Assembly: GCF_000346465.2 (NCBI RefSeq)
Contig: NC_034009.1
Span: forward strand, 24,804,600 to 24,868,599
Source: Prunus persica
Taxonomy: Eukaryota; Streptophyta; Magnoliopsida; Rosales; Rosaceae
DNA: 64,000 nucleotides
Reading direction: 5' to 3'
Below, piece after piece: positions 26,633 to 38,838 of this stretch. The notes below the pieces were generated by a model, which was not told the origin of the DNA, ran no database searches, and saw only the letters and a list, made by a program, of their open reading frames with translations. Both the position numbers and the translations under genes were made by a program. Every line of letters begins with the position of its first letter. The first letter of the stretch is position 1.

Positions 26633-27939
26633 ATGAAGATGAAGATTGAGATAGTCTCTAAAGATAACTGCAAACCATCAATTCCAACCCCACACCACCT
26701 TAAGAGCTACAGACTCTGCTAGATCAGATATCTCCTATATTTTATGTGCCCGTCGTTCTTTTCTATTCAGCTCCTGAAGACATTGATGATGATATGACAA
26801 TTTTTTATAAGCTGAAGAAATCTTTATCAGAAACCTTGACCTGTTTCTACCCTTTGGCTGGAAGGATTGAGGGCAATACATCTGTGGATTGTGAAGATGG
26901 GGATGTTGTCTTCACAAGAGCTAGAGCTAACATTCAGCTCTCTGAGATACTAAAAAGTCCAGATATGAATTTAGCGCAACAACTTCTTCCACTTGATCCC
27001 CACAATATTAGAACAGACAAGGCGGTTGCAGCCATGGCTGTCCAGTTAAACTTCTTTGACTGTGGTGGTATGGGTATCGGAATCTGCATTTCACACAAGA
27101 TTGCAGACGTTGCAACACTGTCTTCTTTCCTGGTTGTGTGGGCTACAAGATCACGTGGTGTTGTTGAAAACATCACTCCCTCCCTAAATTCAGCCACCAT
27201 CTTTCCACCTAGGGACAAGCAAATTTTCATGCCATCCAATTTGATTAAGAGAGAAAAGATTGTGACAAAGAGATTTGAGTTTGATGCTTCCAGTTTAGCC
27301 AGGATGAAAGTCAAAGCATCCAAGGGTTTGGGCATGGACGACCGTGCTCCCACTCGTGTGGAAGCCATGACAGCCCTCATATGCAAGTCTAGCATGAATA
27401 CAAAAAATGGTACATCTGGTAAGGGTAGGCCATCAATGGCGATATGCCATGTGGTGAATTTAAGGGAAAGAACGGTTCCACCTTTGCCAGAGCATTCTTT
27501 TGGTAATATCTGGCGGTTTGCTGTTGCATCCATAATGAAAGATGAAAGAAATATAGAGCTGCATGAATTTGTGGTTCAATTAAGAAAAGTAATAAGGAAG
27601 ATCAATGATGATTATGTGAGGAAACTTCAAGGTGAGGATGGGTTTTCACATGCTTGCAAGCCTCTAAAAGAAACAAGTGAGTTGGTCTCTCAAGGAGAAG
27701 TTGAGTTTTACAGGTTCAGCAGTTGGGTTAGGTTTCCATTTTATAACACTGATTTTGGATGGGGAAAACCCAGCTGGGCATGCATTAGCAATGTGCCCAT
27801 TAAAAATGTTGTCATATTGATGAGTAGTAGCTCTAGCGACGGTATAGAGGCATGGGTGACCTTGGAAGAAGAAGATATGGCTAAATTAGAATGTGACCAT
27901 GAGCTTCTGGAGTTTTGTCTCCTTGCAAAAGGCTCTTAG
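26633..27939 (+). pseudogene. BAHD acyltransferase with an N-terminal frameshift
   Basis: The ATG at 26633 opens a good BAHD N-terminus (MKMKIEIVSKDNCKPS...LKSYRL), but the frame meets TAG at 26720. Homology resumes one frame over (LLDQISPIFYVPVVLFY) and stays open to TAG at 27937. The break lies in a CT-rich word (AGACTCTGCTAGAT), consistent with loss of four bases where Ser-Leu codons are expected. The rest is well kept: HxxxD as SHKIAD, FFDCGGMGIGICISH and TDFGWGKPSW. The first in-frame ATG after the break (26794) would give 381 aa lacking the N-terminal strand near the active site. It is either a recent pseudogene, an allele, or an assembly error. The C-terminal end is tandemly duplicated just after the stop. 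Confidence 0.88.
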
Positions 27940-28057
27940 GACTACATAACTAGTTTCTTTAGTAGAAGATATGGCTAAATTTGAATCTGATCATGAGCTT
28001 CTGGAATATTGTTTCCTGGCATCAAGCTCTTAGGATTACGTACCTAGTTTCTTTAGT
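27870..28057 (+). repeat. 94-bp tandem duplication of the BAHD gene's 3' end
   Basis: Copy 1 (27870-27963) covers the last 22 codons, the stop and 24 nt beyond. Copy 2 (27964-28057) repeats it with about a dozen substitutions, again ending in GCTCTTAG at the stop. The second copy lies outside the frame as 3' UTR. Its divergence shows the duplication is not very recent. Confidence 0.85.
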
Positions 28058-28069
28058 AGTCTAGTCCTA

Positions 28070-28790
28070 TGGTTCAAGTAGTTTCTCCACTGTCTTTGGC
28101 ACATGCATGCCTTGGAGACCCTGCTCTCTTTCCTAGTACTTATTATAACTTTAGTGGAATTGCTTCATTCATTTTCAACTTTGAAATAGATTAGAATGAC
28201 ATGAAGGCAGAGTCATTGTTATCTAGTATTTTGGAATCATTTGCTTAGGAAGATAAAACCCAAAGCAAACCAATTAAGAACATTCATTCCAATAAAAGGC
28301 ATTCAGAAGTATCAATTCAAAAAATTCAAACACAAACGGATTGTTTAGATATTATAATACATACACATACAGAAACGAAACTAAGTAGTTTAGTAAGGAC
28401 TTCAAACCAATTAAATCAACTCCAAGTGGATAAAATTACCTGTATTTTGTAGCTTCTTTCATGTTAACCCTTATAACCATCAACCATAGCTCTATGTTCG
28501 CCATCCTCAATGCGTAATGCAGCTTCTAACTCCTGTTTTGTAGTTTCCAGCATATGGTATCTGTGCAAATTCCAGAATCACGAACTTCATTGCTGTGTAG
28601 AGTTTCTCTTGAACGTTAGGGTGAAAAGAGCCAAAAATAGAGGGACAAACAGAAAAGTGTATGGACAACTATCTAATAGTGTTCAACCTCTCAATGCACA
28701 CAACCACGCAATGCTCCCTCCCAAACGAGCCAAAAAGCAGTAAAAAAGAAACACAAGACCTTCGAACTACATGAATATATCCCTCTATCA
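28070..28790. other. Spacer between the BAHD pseudogene and the PP2A B' gene
   Basis: No gene is supported. The right part should be the 3' UTR of the minus-strand PP2A B' gene ending at 28791. Confidence 0.45.
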
Positions 28791-31265
28791 TTAATTTGAA
28801 GATGTTTCAATTGGGTTCAAGCGGCGAACAACTGCTCCACTGCTAACAGCATTAGAAGCAGCACTCTCTTCTAAGCGCTTCCACGTGGTTTCATGTTTTG
28901 TTTTAATCTCCTCCATATTTGCTTCATCTTCCTGAAATTTGAGCAAACACTCCTCAAATAGCTCAGGATCAACATCAGAGTAAATTTTACGGACATTTAA
29001 TGTCAAGCTCCGAGCCACTTGGTTCCAGTGGTAGCGACCATTCTTCTCCAAAGCTGGAAAGATGATGGGTACTATGACTTTACGGTTTTGTCTGATTAAG
29101 TTCTCAATGTGATCATTGTTCCATAAGTACAACGCCCTCTCTGCCACCTATAAAAGCAAGCATCAGTCAGCTCAAGGTGTTTGGTCAGGATAGGTAGGGA
29201 ATGTGTTGTTATCACAAGTAAAACTAGGATCGTAATTCTGAGTATATACCAGATCAGGATTTCATACAGAAAACTGGAATTCAGTAAATGAAAGGCAACG
29301 AAGAAATAGTACTAGATGCTAATTCCTAGATTCGGTCAATATGCCAAATGATTTTCCAAACATTGCTTGACATTTGACATACACGAGTGAACAGTTAATC
29401 CTATTAAATGGTTTGACCTCAGACATGCATAATTATTCAGCCTCTCCACCTAGGGGTTCAGCAGCATAATAGCATTTGATCCTCTATGCCACTACCATCA
29501 GTCAAAATCATCCAAGTGATAATAAGATAACTGCTAAGCAATGCAATCCAGCAACAGCGATCAGTTATATGTAGCAATCACTATTTAGAATTTTCATTCG
29601 AAACATATAGATATGCGTCTGTGCCAAAGAAACATTTTATCTGTACTGAAAACTATATCAAAGTGAAAAGAAGCATTAATTGTGAGCTTAACCTTTCTAA
29701 AACTATAACATTGTCCAAGAAAAGAATTCAGAAGAAGTACCTGGTACTCGAATATGGATGGAATTACAATAATAATGACTAAAGGTCTATAAAAAGGTAA
29801 AAACAAACCAGATAGCAGACAATTCTTATCAGATCTAATGAAAGGTGAGATGCAAAACATTTTAGAGCGCAAGAGGAAGAGAGAGATTGGTTCTCCCCAC
29901 CTCTTTTACTCTCTTCAATAACTTTTTCTTAAATACAACGAAGACATGTTTCCAGAATTAGACTAAATTTACTTACTAAGGAAAGAGCTAAAGACTTGGA
30001 AAGTCTGAACATGCAAAGCACAAAGAAACATTAAATTAGATGAAGACACAGCTCACTACCTGAAAGTGTGAACTGCTCAAGCAACGAGATAGTTGGCGGA
30101 AGAGGGGTACCATACATCTTTGAAACTCTGCTGGCTGAGTTGCTTCTAAAATTTCCTCCAGCTCACTTAGGAACATGACTTCCTTTGAACTATTTGTGAT
30201 TGGCCAGTACTTTAATAAGCCTCTTATAATAGTATCTGCAAGCTTGCAATCTTTCTCCACAAACTGTGAAATGCAGTAGGACAACTGCTGATGGTACATT
30301 TGTAAGCACTTTGGTTTGTGAAGGGGGATCAGAACCTGAACAAGGAAGAGTTTGTGTTCTTCTTTAAGTGGAAGAGCAAATCCATTGATTATACTGCCCA
30401 AAACCTCTAAAAGCTCAGCAATCCCATTATGCTTTTCTGTTTCAAAAATAAATCGGAAAAATATATTGTTGATTGCCTTCCTAATGAATGGGCGATGCAC
30501 CATAAACTTTCCATAGATGCGATGCAGAATTGTTTTCAAATACTCCCTTTCCCTAGGATCCTCAGAATCAAAGAGATCCAATACTTTGAGTACAAAAGAC
30601 TGGTCAATGTACCTCTTAGCCAACTTTGCATCTGTCTCGGGCGATGCAACAAACCTCAGAAAAAATTCATACACAATCTGTAAGTGTGACCATGCAGGGT
30701 CCATCAAGGGCTCCTCCTCCTCCAAATCAAATGCTTCCAAAACCTTGTTCTCACGGGGCTGCGGAGAGAACGACCTGAACAAATTCACAGTTACCACCTT
30801 TATAACCTCTTGCACGACAGTTTCAGTAAATTTTCCATTTGCAGAAGTAACATAATCTACCAGCTCTAGCAACGTCTGCCGCTTGATGTCTTTTTCTCTC
30901 AGATGTTTTGTTGGGTCAGTGAAGTCAAACAGTACGCAACACAAGTTCAGCTTTTTCATAAACAAGTTCTGCTTCTCAGAGCTTGGTACATCCCTAAATG
31001 CTGGCAACGCTTGATAAGAAGCAGTAGCAGAACTTCCATTTAGATTTGAATTTACAAGTTGAGGGAGGTTACTTCCATGGCTATATCCTAAATTTGAAGC
31101 AGAATCAAGACCCAACAGAGGTACGCTGTTTGAGTTAATTGGCCTATTACTTACTACATCACTGCTTCTTGAACTTAATGAAGAGGCAGATGAACCCCCA
31201 AACTCACGATTCTCAGCTGACTTAGATGGCTTCCGTGGAAGCTTACCAAGTATTTGCTTGATCAT
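28791..31265 (-). CDS. PP2A B' (B56) regulatory subunit, copy 1
   Basis: Regulatory subunit that selects substrates and location for protein phosphatase 2A. Two exons, 30060-31265 and 28791-29147, joined in phase 0 (..SSHFQ | VAERALYLW..), giving 520 aa. I start at [16 protein letters not shown], the normal plant B' opening; ten further in-frame codons upstream are ignored. The B56 HEAT-repeat core runs from about residue 80 ([14 protein letters not shown]) through [50 protein letters not shown] and [16 protein letters not shown] to KRLEES. The PQPREN word places it in the eta/gamma/theta/zeta group. It ends in TSSN, so the SSL peroxisomal tail of Arabidopsis B'theta is absent. A probable spliced 5' UTR is present (donor after 31960). 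Confidence 0.95.
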
Positions 31266-31269
31266 GATT

Positions 31270-33200
31270 TGAGAAAGAAATGGCCTCAAACACAAATCCA
31301 GTCAAGCCCAGTTATGGGTGGAAGCTCCTTCAAAGTAGAACCCAATTGATACCTCAAATAACAGAGTCAAAACCCAGATACATACAACCCATTTCAAAAC
31401 AATGAACAACAAAATCGATATTATAAGAAATCAAAAATCCAGATAGAGACACCCATTTCCATATGAAGATAAAGTAATCCCAGAATCAATAATCAAGGGA
31501 AGCAAAACTCTTGTTTTCATATATCATTCTCTTCTAATAATTTCAGAATCTCTAAATATCTGTAGCAATCTCAATAAAGTAGAAGAATTTAACACCTTGA
31601 GAGTCAAACTTAGAAACCCAGAAGCAGACACTGGCACCCTCAAGTCAAAGATCAATAACAACTTCCCGAAGTAGAATATATACACCAGAAGCTCGTCTTC
31701 AATCTTCTTCCAGTTAAGGACAGCTTGAAGACTGTATTTACCAAATCAGCAGCTACCCAATTGGCTCACTGGCTGACACGATCCGGATGCGATCTAAAAC
31801 ACAAAGATAGAATTCCTTATCATTACCAATAAAAAACTCAAAAGGGCAAAGTGATTCATAAAAGAAAAATCTAAGAGGGTGCCAGCAAAAAGCAAAAGGA
31901 TAATGAAGTAATCTGAGATTATAATAAAATAAAGAAAATAGATGAATTTGTATACTTACAGAAGCAGGAGTCTAAGCAGAGGAAAAAAGCAAAGAGCTTT
32001 TTTCTTTTGTTCTTTATTCAATTTTGGGTCAGAGAGAGGAGAGAGAGAGAGAGGAACGAGACAAGCTGCCAGAACAGCTCTAAAGAACAGAACCTTCACA
32101 ACTTCATACTCCCTATCATATTATATTAAGCCTATGAGAGAGAAGGTAAAAGAAAAAAAAATTTAGCAAAAAAGCAAAAAGGTAAACGAGCCAAAGCTCT
32201 CCCTCCCCTTCTCTGTCCAATCCCGGTAAGCAGGTTCAACTCAAGACATTATTTTGTTAAACACAAGTTGGACTTGGAGGGAGAGAGAGAGAGAGAGAAT
32301 GTGTGCCGTATCATATGTATGTCTTTGTAGATATTGTTTGGTTCTTTGTGTTTTGATTGACGCATTCAATGGTATTAAGCTTCTACCCAACGTTAAATGG
32401 AGAATTTTCCCCACAGAACATTTGAGCAACATCAAAGTCGCCAACTCACTGCCAACCCATCGAATCAGAATCAGAGTCTCTGTTTTTCTATTTTTTCTAT
32501 TTTTGTCTGGATGCTTCCTAGTCGTTATTTGCGTTTTTTTTATTGAAGGTAATTTCAATTTAGTACTAGGTATCCCAATCCCTTAAATAACGACGTAGCA
32601 CACACAAAATTCAAAATTTTTTTTTTCCTTAACTAGATTAAATATTAACACACGTGAGTTAGGCATGTTGATCAAGGTAAAAAACCTTAAAAATTAAGAT
32701 ACATAAAAAGTCCATAACGTGAAGGTTTCGCGTCTAAGCCCCGAGGATGTTCAGGTTCAACGAAGAGAGACAGACAACAAACCGGCTGTGAACAAGCTAA
32801 GCTAGGCCTAGGTTGATAGGAGTTTTCTGTTGTCCATCATCTCTTGTTGAAGCTGAACGAAGGAGAACATTGTCAAAACTTTGTGTCCTGCTGTTGCATA
32901 CACTAGTCTAGGGGTGGTAGAATTGCATATCTGTATATCATTTTAAGCAAAAGAACAGCTATGAAATAACAATACAAGAAACAAACGAGGCAGAATGTTT
33001 GTTGGACTATGTGGTCATCTGCCAGAACCTTTTCCTAGCTACAACTACAACATACATGCATATGATGTTGGAATATTCAGTAGCAGTGAGCAATCAACAA
33101 AGTACGAGCATTCCACCACCTGAACCATTTTGCCAGTAGTATTACCAATCCCATTTTGATCAGAGAAAAAAATTTGATGTCATTGAATGGTCAACTTTCT
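31270..33200. other. 5' UTR/promoter region of copy 1 and 3' UTR of copy 2
   Basis: A minus-strand donor CTTCT|GTAAGTATAC after 31960 marks a noncoding first exon of copy 1, lying in GA-rich sequence (microsatellites at about 32,034-32,053 and 32,279-32,298). The rest to 33,200 holds no gene; the right end is the 3' UTR of copy 2. Confidence 0.45.
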
Positions 33201-33210
33201 TCAGCTAAAC

Positions 33211-36200
33211 TCAACTAGAGCGGGGAGGTGCTTTGCCGAAAACAAGCACAGGTTCGTTGCTTGCAGCTTTCTTTGCAGCAATTTCTTCCAAACGTTTCCA
33301 TGTGGCATCGCGTCGTGCTTTAACCTCTTCCTCCTTTGACTCGTCTTCCTCAAACTGGAGTAAGCATTCCTTGTACAGCTCTGGATCAAGATCTTGGAAG
33401 ATTTTGTGGACATTTAAGGTCAAGCTATGGACAGCCTGATTCCAATGGTTTCTAGCATTTTTCTCCAATGCAGGGAAGATAATGGGCAGTATAACTTTAC
33501 GATTCTGTCTGATTAAGTTCTCAATGTGATCGTTGTTCCATAAAAATAAAGCTCTCTCTGCCACCTGGCACAACAAGAATTGATTGCATTAGATTCAAGA
33601 ATCAAAAGCTGCAAAGGGAGGAAGCTGTTTTCTTAAAGAGAAAACATGACCACTAAAACATAAATAATCAACTGGCATGGAACTCTACTTATTTCTCAAA
33701 ACAAAAATGTGAATGTTTCGGTCTGAAGGGCTCCCAATACAAATGAATAGGCTTAACTTCATACAGACTAGTGTCAAACTTCAATACAATTGGCTGGTAT
33801 AAAACCTCCCGAGAATATTTGGTCAAAATACATTTGACAGTTGAGATCCACTGCAAAGAGAATTCATATGCATAACCATTTCATAAGTTCACTTCAGTTC
33901 TATTTTGTATTGAACATTTGGTTATATGGAGTAATATAGTCTAGAAAAAAGAGATTGAGCACCTTATTGTTCATGGAACATTTTCACAATTCCTGTAGCA
34001 TTTTTTTTTCCTGATAAGCTACAATTCGTTTAATACATAACTATTTCCTCAAGACGACGAACCAAAAAAATTGATGGGAATTTGAATTCCACATTGCTAC
34101 TACATGGGATTAACAGTGACGCTACTTTTTAAGCGGGAACATTGTGATACTAATCTTGAAAGACTCGGGAAAAAAAGTAGAACCCAGTAGATATTTAAAA
34201 TGTTCCCTAAACGTTTTAAAAAATATTCAATGTTACAAAAATGGAACATCCAACAAGCCCCCCAATTTTCCAAGACATTATCTTAAGATCCTCTCAACAG
34301 GCACACTCGTTGTCATAATTAAAATCCTAAAACCATTTGTGTAAAAACAGAGACTAATCAAGTACTGCAGGACGAACTTTGACCCTTGGGATCTATAAGA
34401 TATTACAAAGACTGAGCTTTAAACTCTTATGATATTCTAATTTTCTTCCTAACTTTGTACAGACTTAATTTGCACCTCCCATGCATTAACAAACCATTGA
34501 CTATAATGATTAAACTGCACTATCAGTCATGAAGTTGGCTGTGCACTGCATTTTAGTCATTATCTTATGTTATCTTATTTCAATCTTTGATCTACCCCAA
34601 CGCGGTGGAGCATAAAAAAATGAGTCCTCATCTTCAACAACCAATTGCTGCTAGAACTAAGAAAGAACTCGATCATTCTCCTCCAAATTGTGTATTAAAA
34701 TGACAATAAAGGAAAGGACTAACAAAAGAGAACAGAAAAATGCAAATAGAAGAGATTTCAGGGTCCTTTTTTCTTTTTCTGGCTGGTAGACAGGACCCAA
34801 GGTTCAGATGGCTTAATTGGAAATTTAGTAAAGCAACATTTAAGAAAGAAAAATATAGTTAGAGAAGCCCTCAACTAAAAACAACATAGATGGAAAGACA
34901 AGTATAAATGGATCACCCACAAAATGGGAACCTAAGCTATAACTACAGAACAATTTAGATTAATGAGATTTTTAAACTTACTAACCAAAGATGGAAAGAG
35001 AAAAGAATATTAACACAAGTGTGCTTAGTTTGTATCACAGTCAACATGGACAAGAAAAATAATGAAATAACATTATAATGAAATAACAGCAGAACTTGAA
35101 ATCATTCATGTTGTAGAACAAAAGCAAGTTATAAAGAAAGAACCCGCTACCTGAAAGTGAGAACTGTTTAAACAATGAGCAATCTGGCGAAACAAGGGAA
35201 CCATGCAGCGCTGGAATTCAGATGGCTGAGTTGCTTCTAAAACTTCCTCTAACTCACTTAGGAACAATACTTCCTTTGAACTATTAGTGATCGGCCAGTA
35301 CTTCAGTAAACCCCTTATGACAGTATCAGCAAGTTTGCAATCTTTCTCTACAAATTGTATAATGGAGTAAGATAATTGTTGATGGTACATAGCTAGGCAT
35401 TTTGGCTTATGCAGGGGGATTAGAGCTCGAACAAGGAACAATTTATGCTCTTCTTTCAGTGGTAGAGCAAACCCATTTATAATACTGCCCAAAATTTCCA
35501 GGAGTTCAGAAATCCCATTATGCTTCTCAGTCTCAAAGATGAAACGATAAAAGATGTTGTTAATAGCCTTCCTGATGAATGGGCGATGCACCATAAATTT
35601 TCCATAAACTCGGTGCAGAATTGTTTTCAAATACTCCCTTTCTCTAGGATCTTCGGAGTCAAAAAGATCAAGCAACTTGAGAATGAACGAGTGATCAACA
35701 TATCTTTTAGCTAATTTTGCATCGGTCTCAGGTGATGCGACAAACCTTAACAAAAACTCATACACTAATTGCAAGTGAGGCCATGCAGGATCCATTGAAG
35801 GTTCATCCTCTTCCAAATCAAAGCCTTCTACAAGTTTATTCTCACGTGGCTGCGGGGTGAACGACCTAAACAAATTTGTAGATACCATTTTTGCAATTTC
35901 TTGCATAACAGTTTCTGTAAATTTACCATTTGCTGAAGTCACATAATCCACCAGCTCTAACAGTGTCTGTCGCTTGATCTCCTTTTCTTTCAGATGCTTT
36001 GTTGGGTCAGTGAAGTCAAATACAACACAGCACAAGTTCAGCTTTTTAATGAATAAGCTCTGCTTCTCAGAATTGGGAACATCTCTAAATCCAGGCAATG
36101 CTTCATAAGAAGAAGAGAGCACAAAGCCATTCGGCTTCAAATTTGCACCCCTCACATTCTTGTTGCCATAACTTTTCCCCACATCTGAAACAGGATTTCC

Positions 36201-36359
36201 GGCTGGGAAAGATGTAACCAAATTGCCAGACTTACTGATCCCGAAATCACTGCTTCTTGAACTGGTGGGAGGATTCGAATACATTGTATGGCTTCCATCA
36301 CGACTTTCGGAATTCTTAGAAGACTTCCGGGGAAGCTTACTTAGTATCTGTTTGAACAT
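33211..36359 (-). CDS. PP2A B' (B56) regulatory subunit, copy 2
   Basis: Tandem paralogue of the gene at 28791: same strand, same single coding intron at the same codon (..SSHFQ | VAERALFLW..), same length. Exons 35151-36359 and 33211-33564 give 520 aa. The start is [16 protein letters not shown]. The variable N-terminus (residues 10-80) differs strongly from copy 1, while the B56 core is very similar, with [58 protein letters not shown] and [15 protein letters not shown]. The C-terminus is GKAPPRSS, again without an SSL-type tail. A noncoding first exon is indicated by a donor AACTC|GTAAGTATT after 37103. Both copies look functional. Confidence 0.95.
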
Positions 36360-36369
36360 AATTCATACA

Positions 36370-38500
36370 AACAAACAAAATGCCGCCCCTAAAAGCACAA
36401 CACCAGTACCTTAGGTTCCGAAACAATTCGCATAAACACTCTTGGGTCTAATGAGTCACAGAGCAAAACCCGATTTCAAGAGCAACAGTTGGCGAATATA
36501 ATTATAATCTGAGACCATACAGAAGTTTGTTTTACGCCTGTTTCTCTGAAAACAAAGCAACAAAGGGGGCCATATACCCCCCTCTCATCCGAAAACTCCA
36601 ACTAACTTATCTAACACCACAGATCAGACCAAGCTCTAAGTTACCCAATCTCAACCACCGAAAAGATAACCCTCCCTTCAGCTTTGTGCCCTTGTTAGGA
36701 AAAAGAAAAACACCCCACAAATCTCCTCGCTTTTCACCCACAAAAGATTGAACTTTTTGCTCAAAAATTGAAAACCCAGATGCCTAAAGTCACTCTAAAC
36801 TAAAAAATCAGCAGCAGCTTTCTGAATTTAATCCACGAATTCTAACTCCCTTCTCTGTTCTTTCAAATCAAAAGAGGAAATGAAAAAAAGAGAGAGGAAA
36901 ATTAGAGGTATATTCACCACATTATTCTCCTTCCCAATGTTCAAAAACTATATTGATAAACTAAATACAATGAAGTGCTCGTGAAACATTTTTAAATTCA
37001 CAAAAAAGCAAAAGCACATGCAACAAAGCAGAGGAGATGATCAAGATGAGCAAAGGGAAACCCAGATGGGAACAATGAAGAAAAGGGTTCGATAATACTT
37101 ACGAGTTACGAAGGAAAGACTCAGCCTTTGTTATCCTTTATTCTCGTTGTAGTTTGTTGACTCAGAAATTATTTTTGTTGTTTATTATTTTCTGCTCGTG
37201 ATTTTTTCAGTTATTCTTTTGCCTTGGAAAATTTCGGTCAATTTCTCTCTCTCTCTTCTTTGGTTTTCTACTCCCATCTGGGCTCTTTGGAAAAGTCAAG
37301 TCAAAACCGAAACAACCACGGGAAGGAACCCAATACCCACGACGAGGACCAACCCGCACCTTTAATACGTCAATCTCCAAACCGACACCGATTCTATGCT
37401 ACATCTGGTCTTTCCTTCAAACTCTTTCCCATTCGGGTTGGGAAAAGAGAAAAATTTCTTGTTTGGGTGGGCCTTGTGAGGTATGACTTGTATATTCGGC
37501 CAGAGAAATCGATATATTTCTCGAAATGAATTTTGAATTAAACCTAAGTTCGTGGTAATTATTTAATTTAGTGACATTCAGTTTCTATTTTAACAATCAG
37601 TTTAGTAGTATTTCATTTTGATCGAAAAACACTCAAATTCGAATGTTCGAATGTTCCCAAATCTAAATATCATGAATAACCGGTGTTGATTAATCAAAAA
37701 GCGAAACACGAAATGATTAATTTAACTATTAGTTCAATCCTATTTCACAATGTTGGAAGAAAACTCATATTCGAATCTCCCCCAAGTCCTAAATTAAAAA
37801 TAAACAGAAAGCCCTTCTATTGTTTTGCCTTTATCAGGTGGCCACTTTATCTATGTTTATTTATGTTAACACGAAAACAGAGGTTTATACATGCAATTTT
37901 TAAGCAAATAACCCATTAATGTAGTAATTCGGAGAAATTACTCTCTAAAAAGGCCCTCAATTCGATTTGATTCCTATTCCTAACATCTAATGTAGTGTGT
38001 GAGTTTAGTATGTTAAAAAAGATGTCGACCTCAAGTAGCAGAAGAATACTGGTAAGATAATAAAGTACCAAAAAATTATTGCCATATGATTTCATAACGC
38101 GACGAGGCTGCGACCAGGGTAGGTTTCCTTATGTGAAGGGAGAAAAAAATAGCAGCCGAGAAATATTCAATCTTCAAGTCATCGTGGAACACTAAGTCAA
38201 ACGTCAAAGCACAAGATATTCTAGATTGGTCAGAAATTGCTTGCAAGTTTTTATCAAACTGTACTGGATTTTTTTTTTCTTTTCCTTTTTGTTTGGATTG
38301 TAGGGGGAAATAACGTACATTAGAAAACTTATTTTTCTTTTATATTTCCATTCATATTCTTCCTTCCAAAAATACTATATATAAAACGATATGGTCCATC
38401 TTTAATGTTTTTTATAATGCAAAGTAAAATCACTGAAGCTTATGTCAAAAATGTAACGCGAACACCTTAAACATGCAAATAATTTATTACGTATGAATAT
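36370..38500. other. 5' region of PP2A B' copy 2 and spacer
   Basis: Holds a 5' UTR intron and noncoding exon (37,104 to about 37,230) with a CTCTCTCTCT tract, then AT-rich spacer without a gene. A (GA)n tract lies near 38,538-38,552. Confidence 0.45.
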
Positions 38501-38838
38501 GAAGGGGTCGTCTCTTAAACAAGAAGATTAAAAGAAGAGAGAGAGAGAGAAGAATAATTACAACGAAACTTGCTAGTTTCTCCAGAGCTACCAAAATTGC
38601 AAAGTCCTTAACGAACCTGCACTGCAAGTCTAGCCCTAATCTCAATATATAAAAACTCCGTGCTGCTATAAAAGTTGCGAATACATAAACACAAGAGGTG
38701 TCACCATTTTGAACATGAAACCTTGTCTGCTGATTAAGCGTGAGAAATTGATGACATTACCGGCAAACAAAATCGCAAGACGCTGAGGAGTGCTATTATC
38801 GGAGAATGGGGTTGTAACTACAGGAAGTTCTGTCTGCA

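Noticed and set aside
26934..27533. Long minus-strand frame opposite the BAHD pseudogene
   Set aside because: It is the antisense shadow of a conserved coding region, with no homology of its own.
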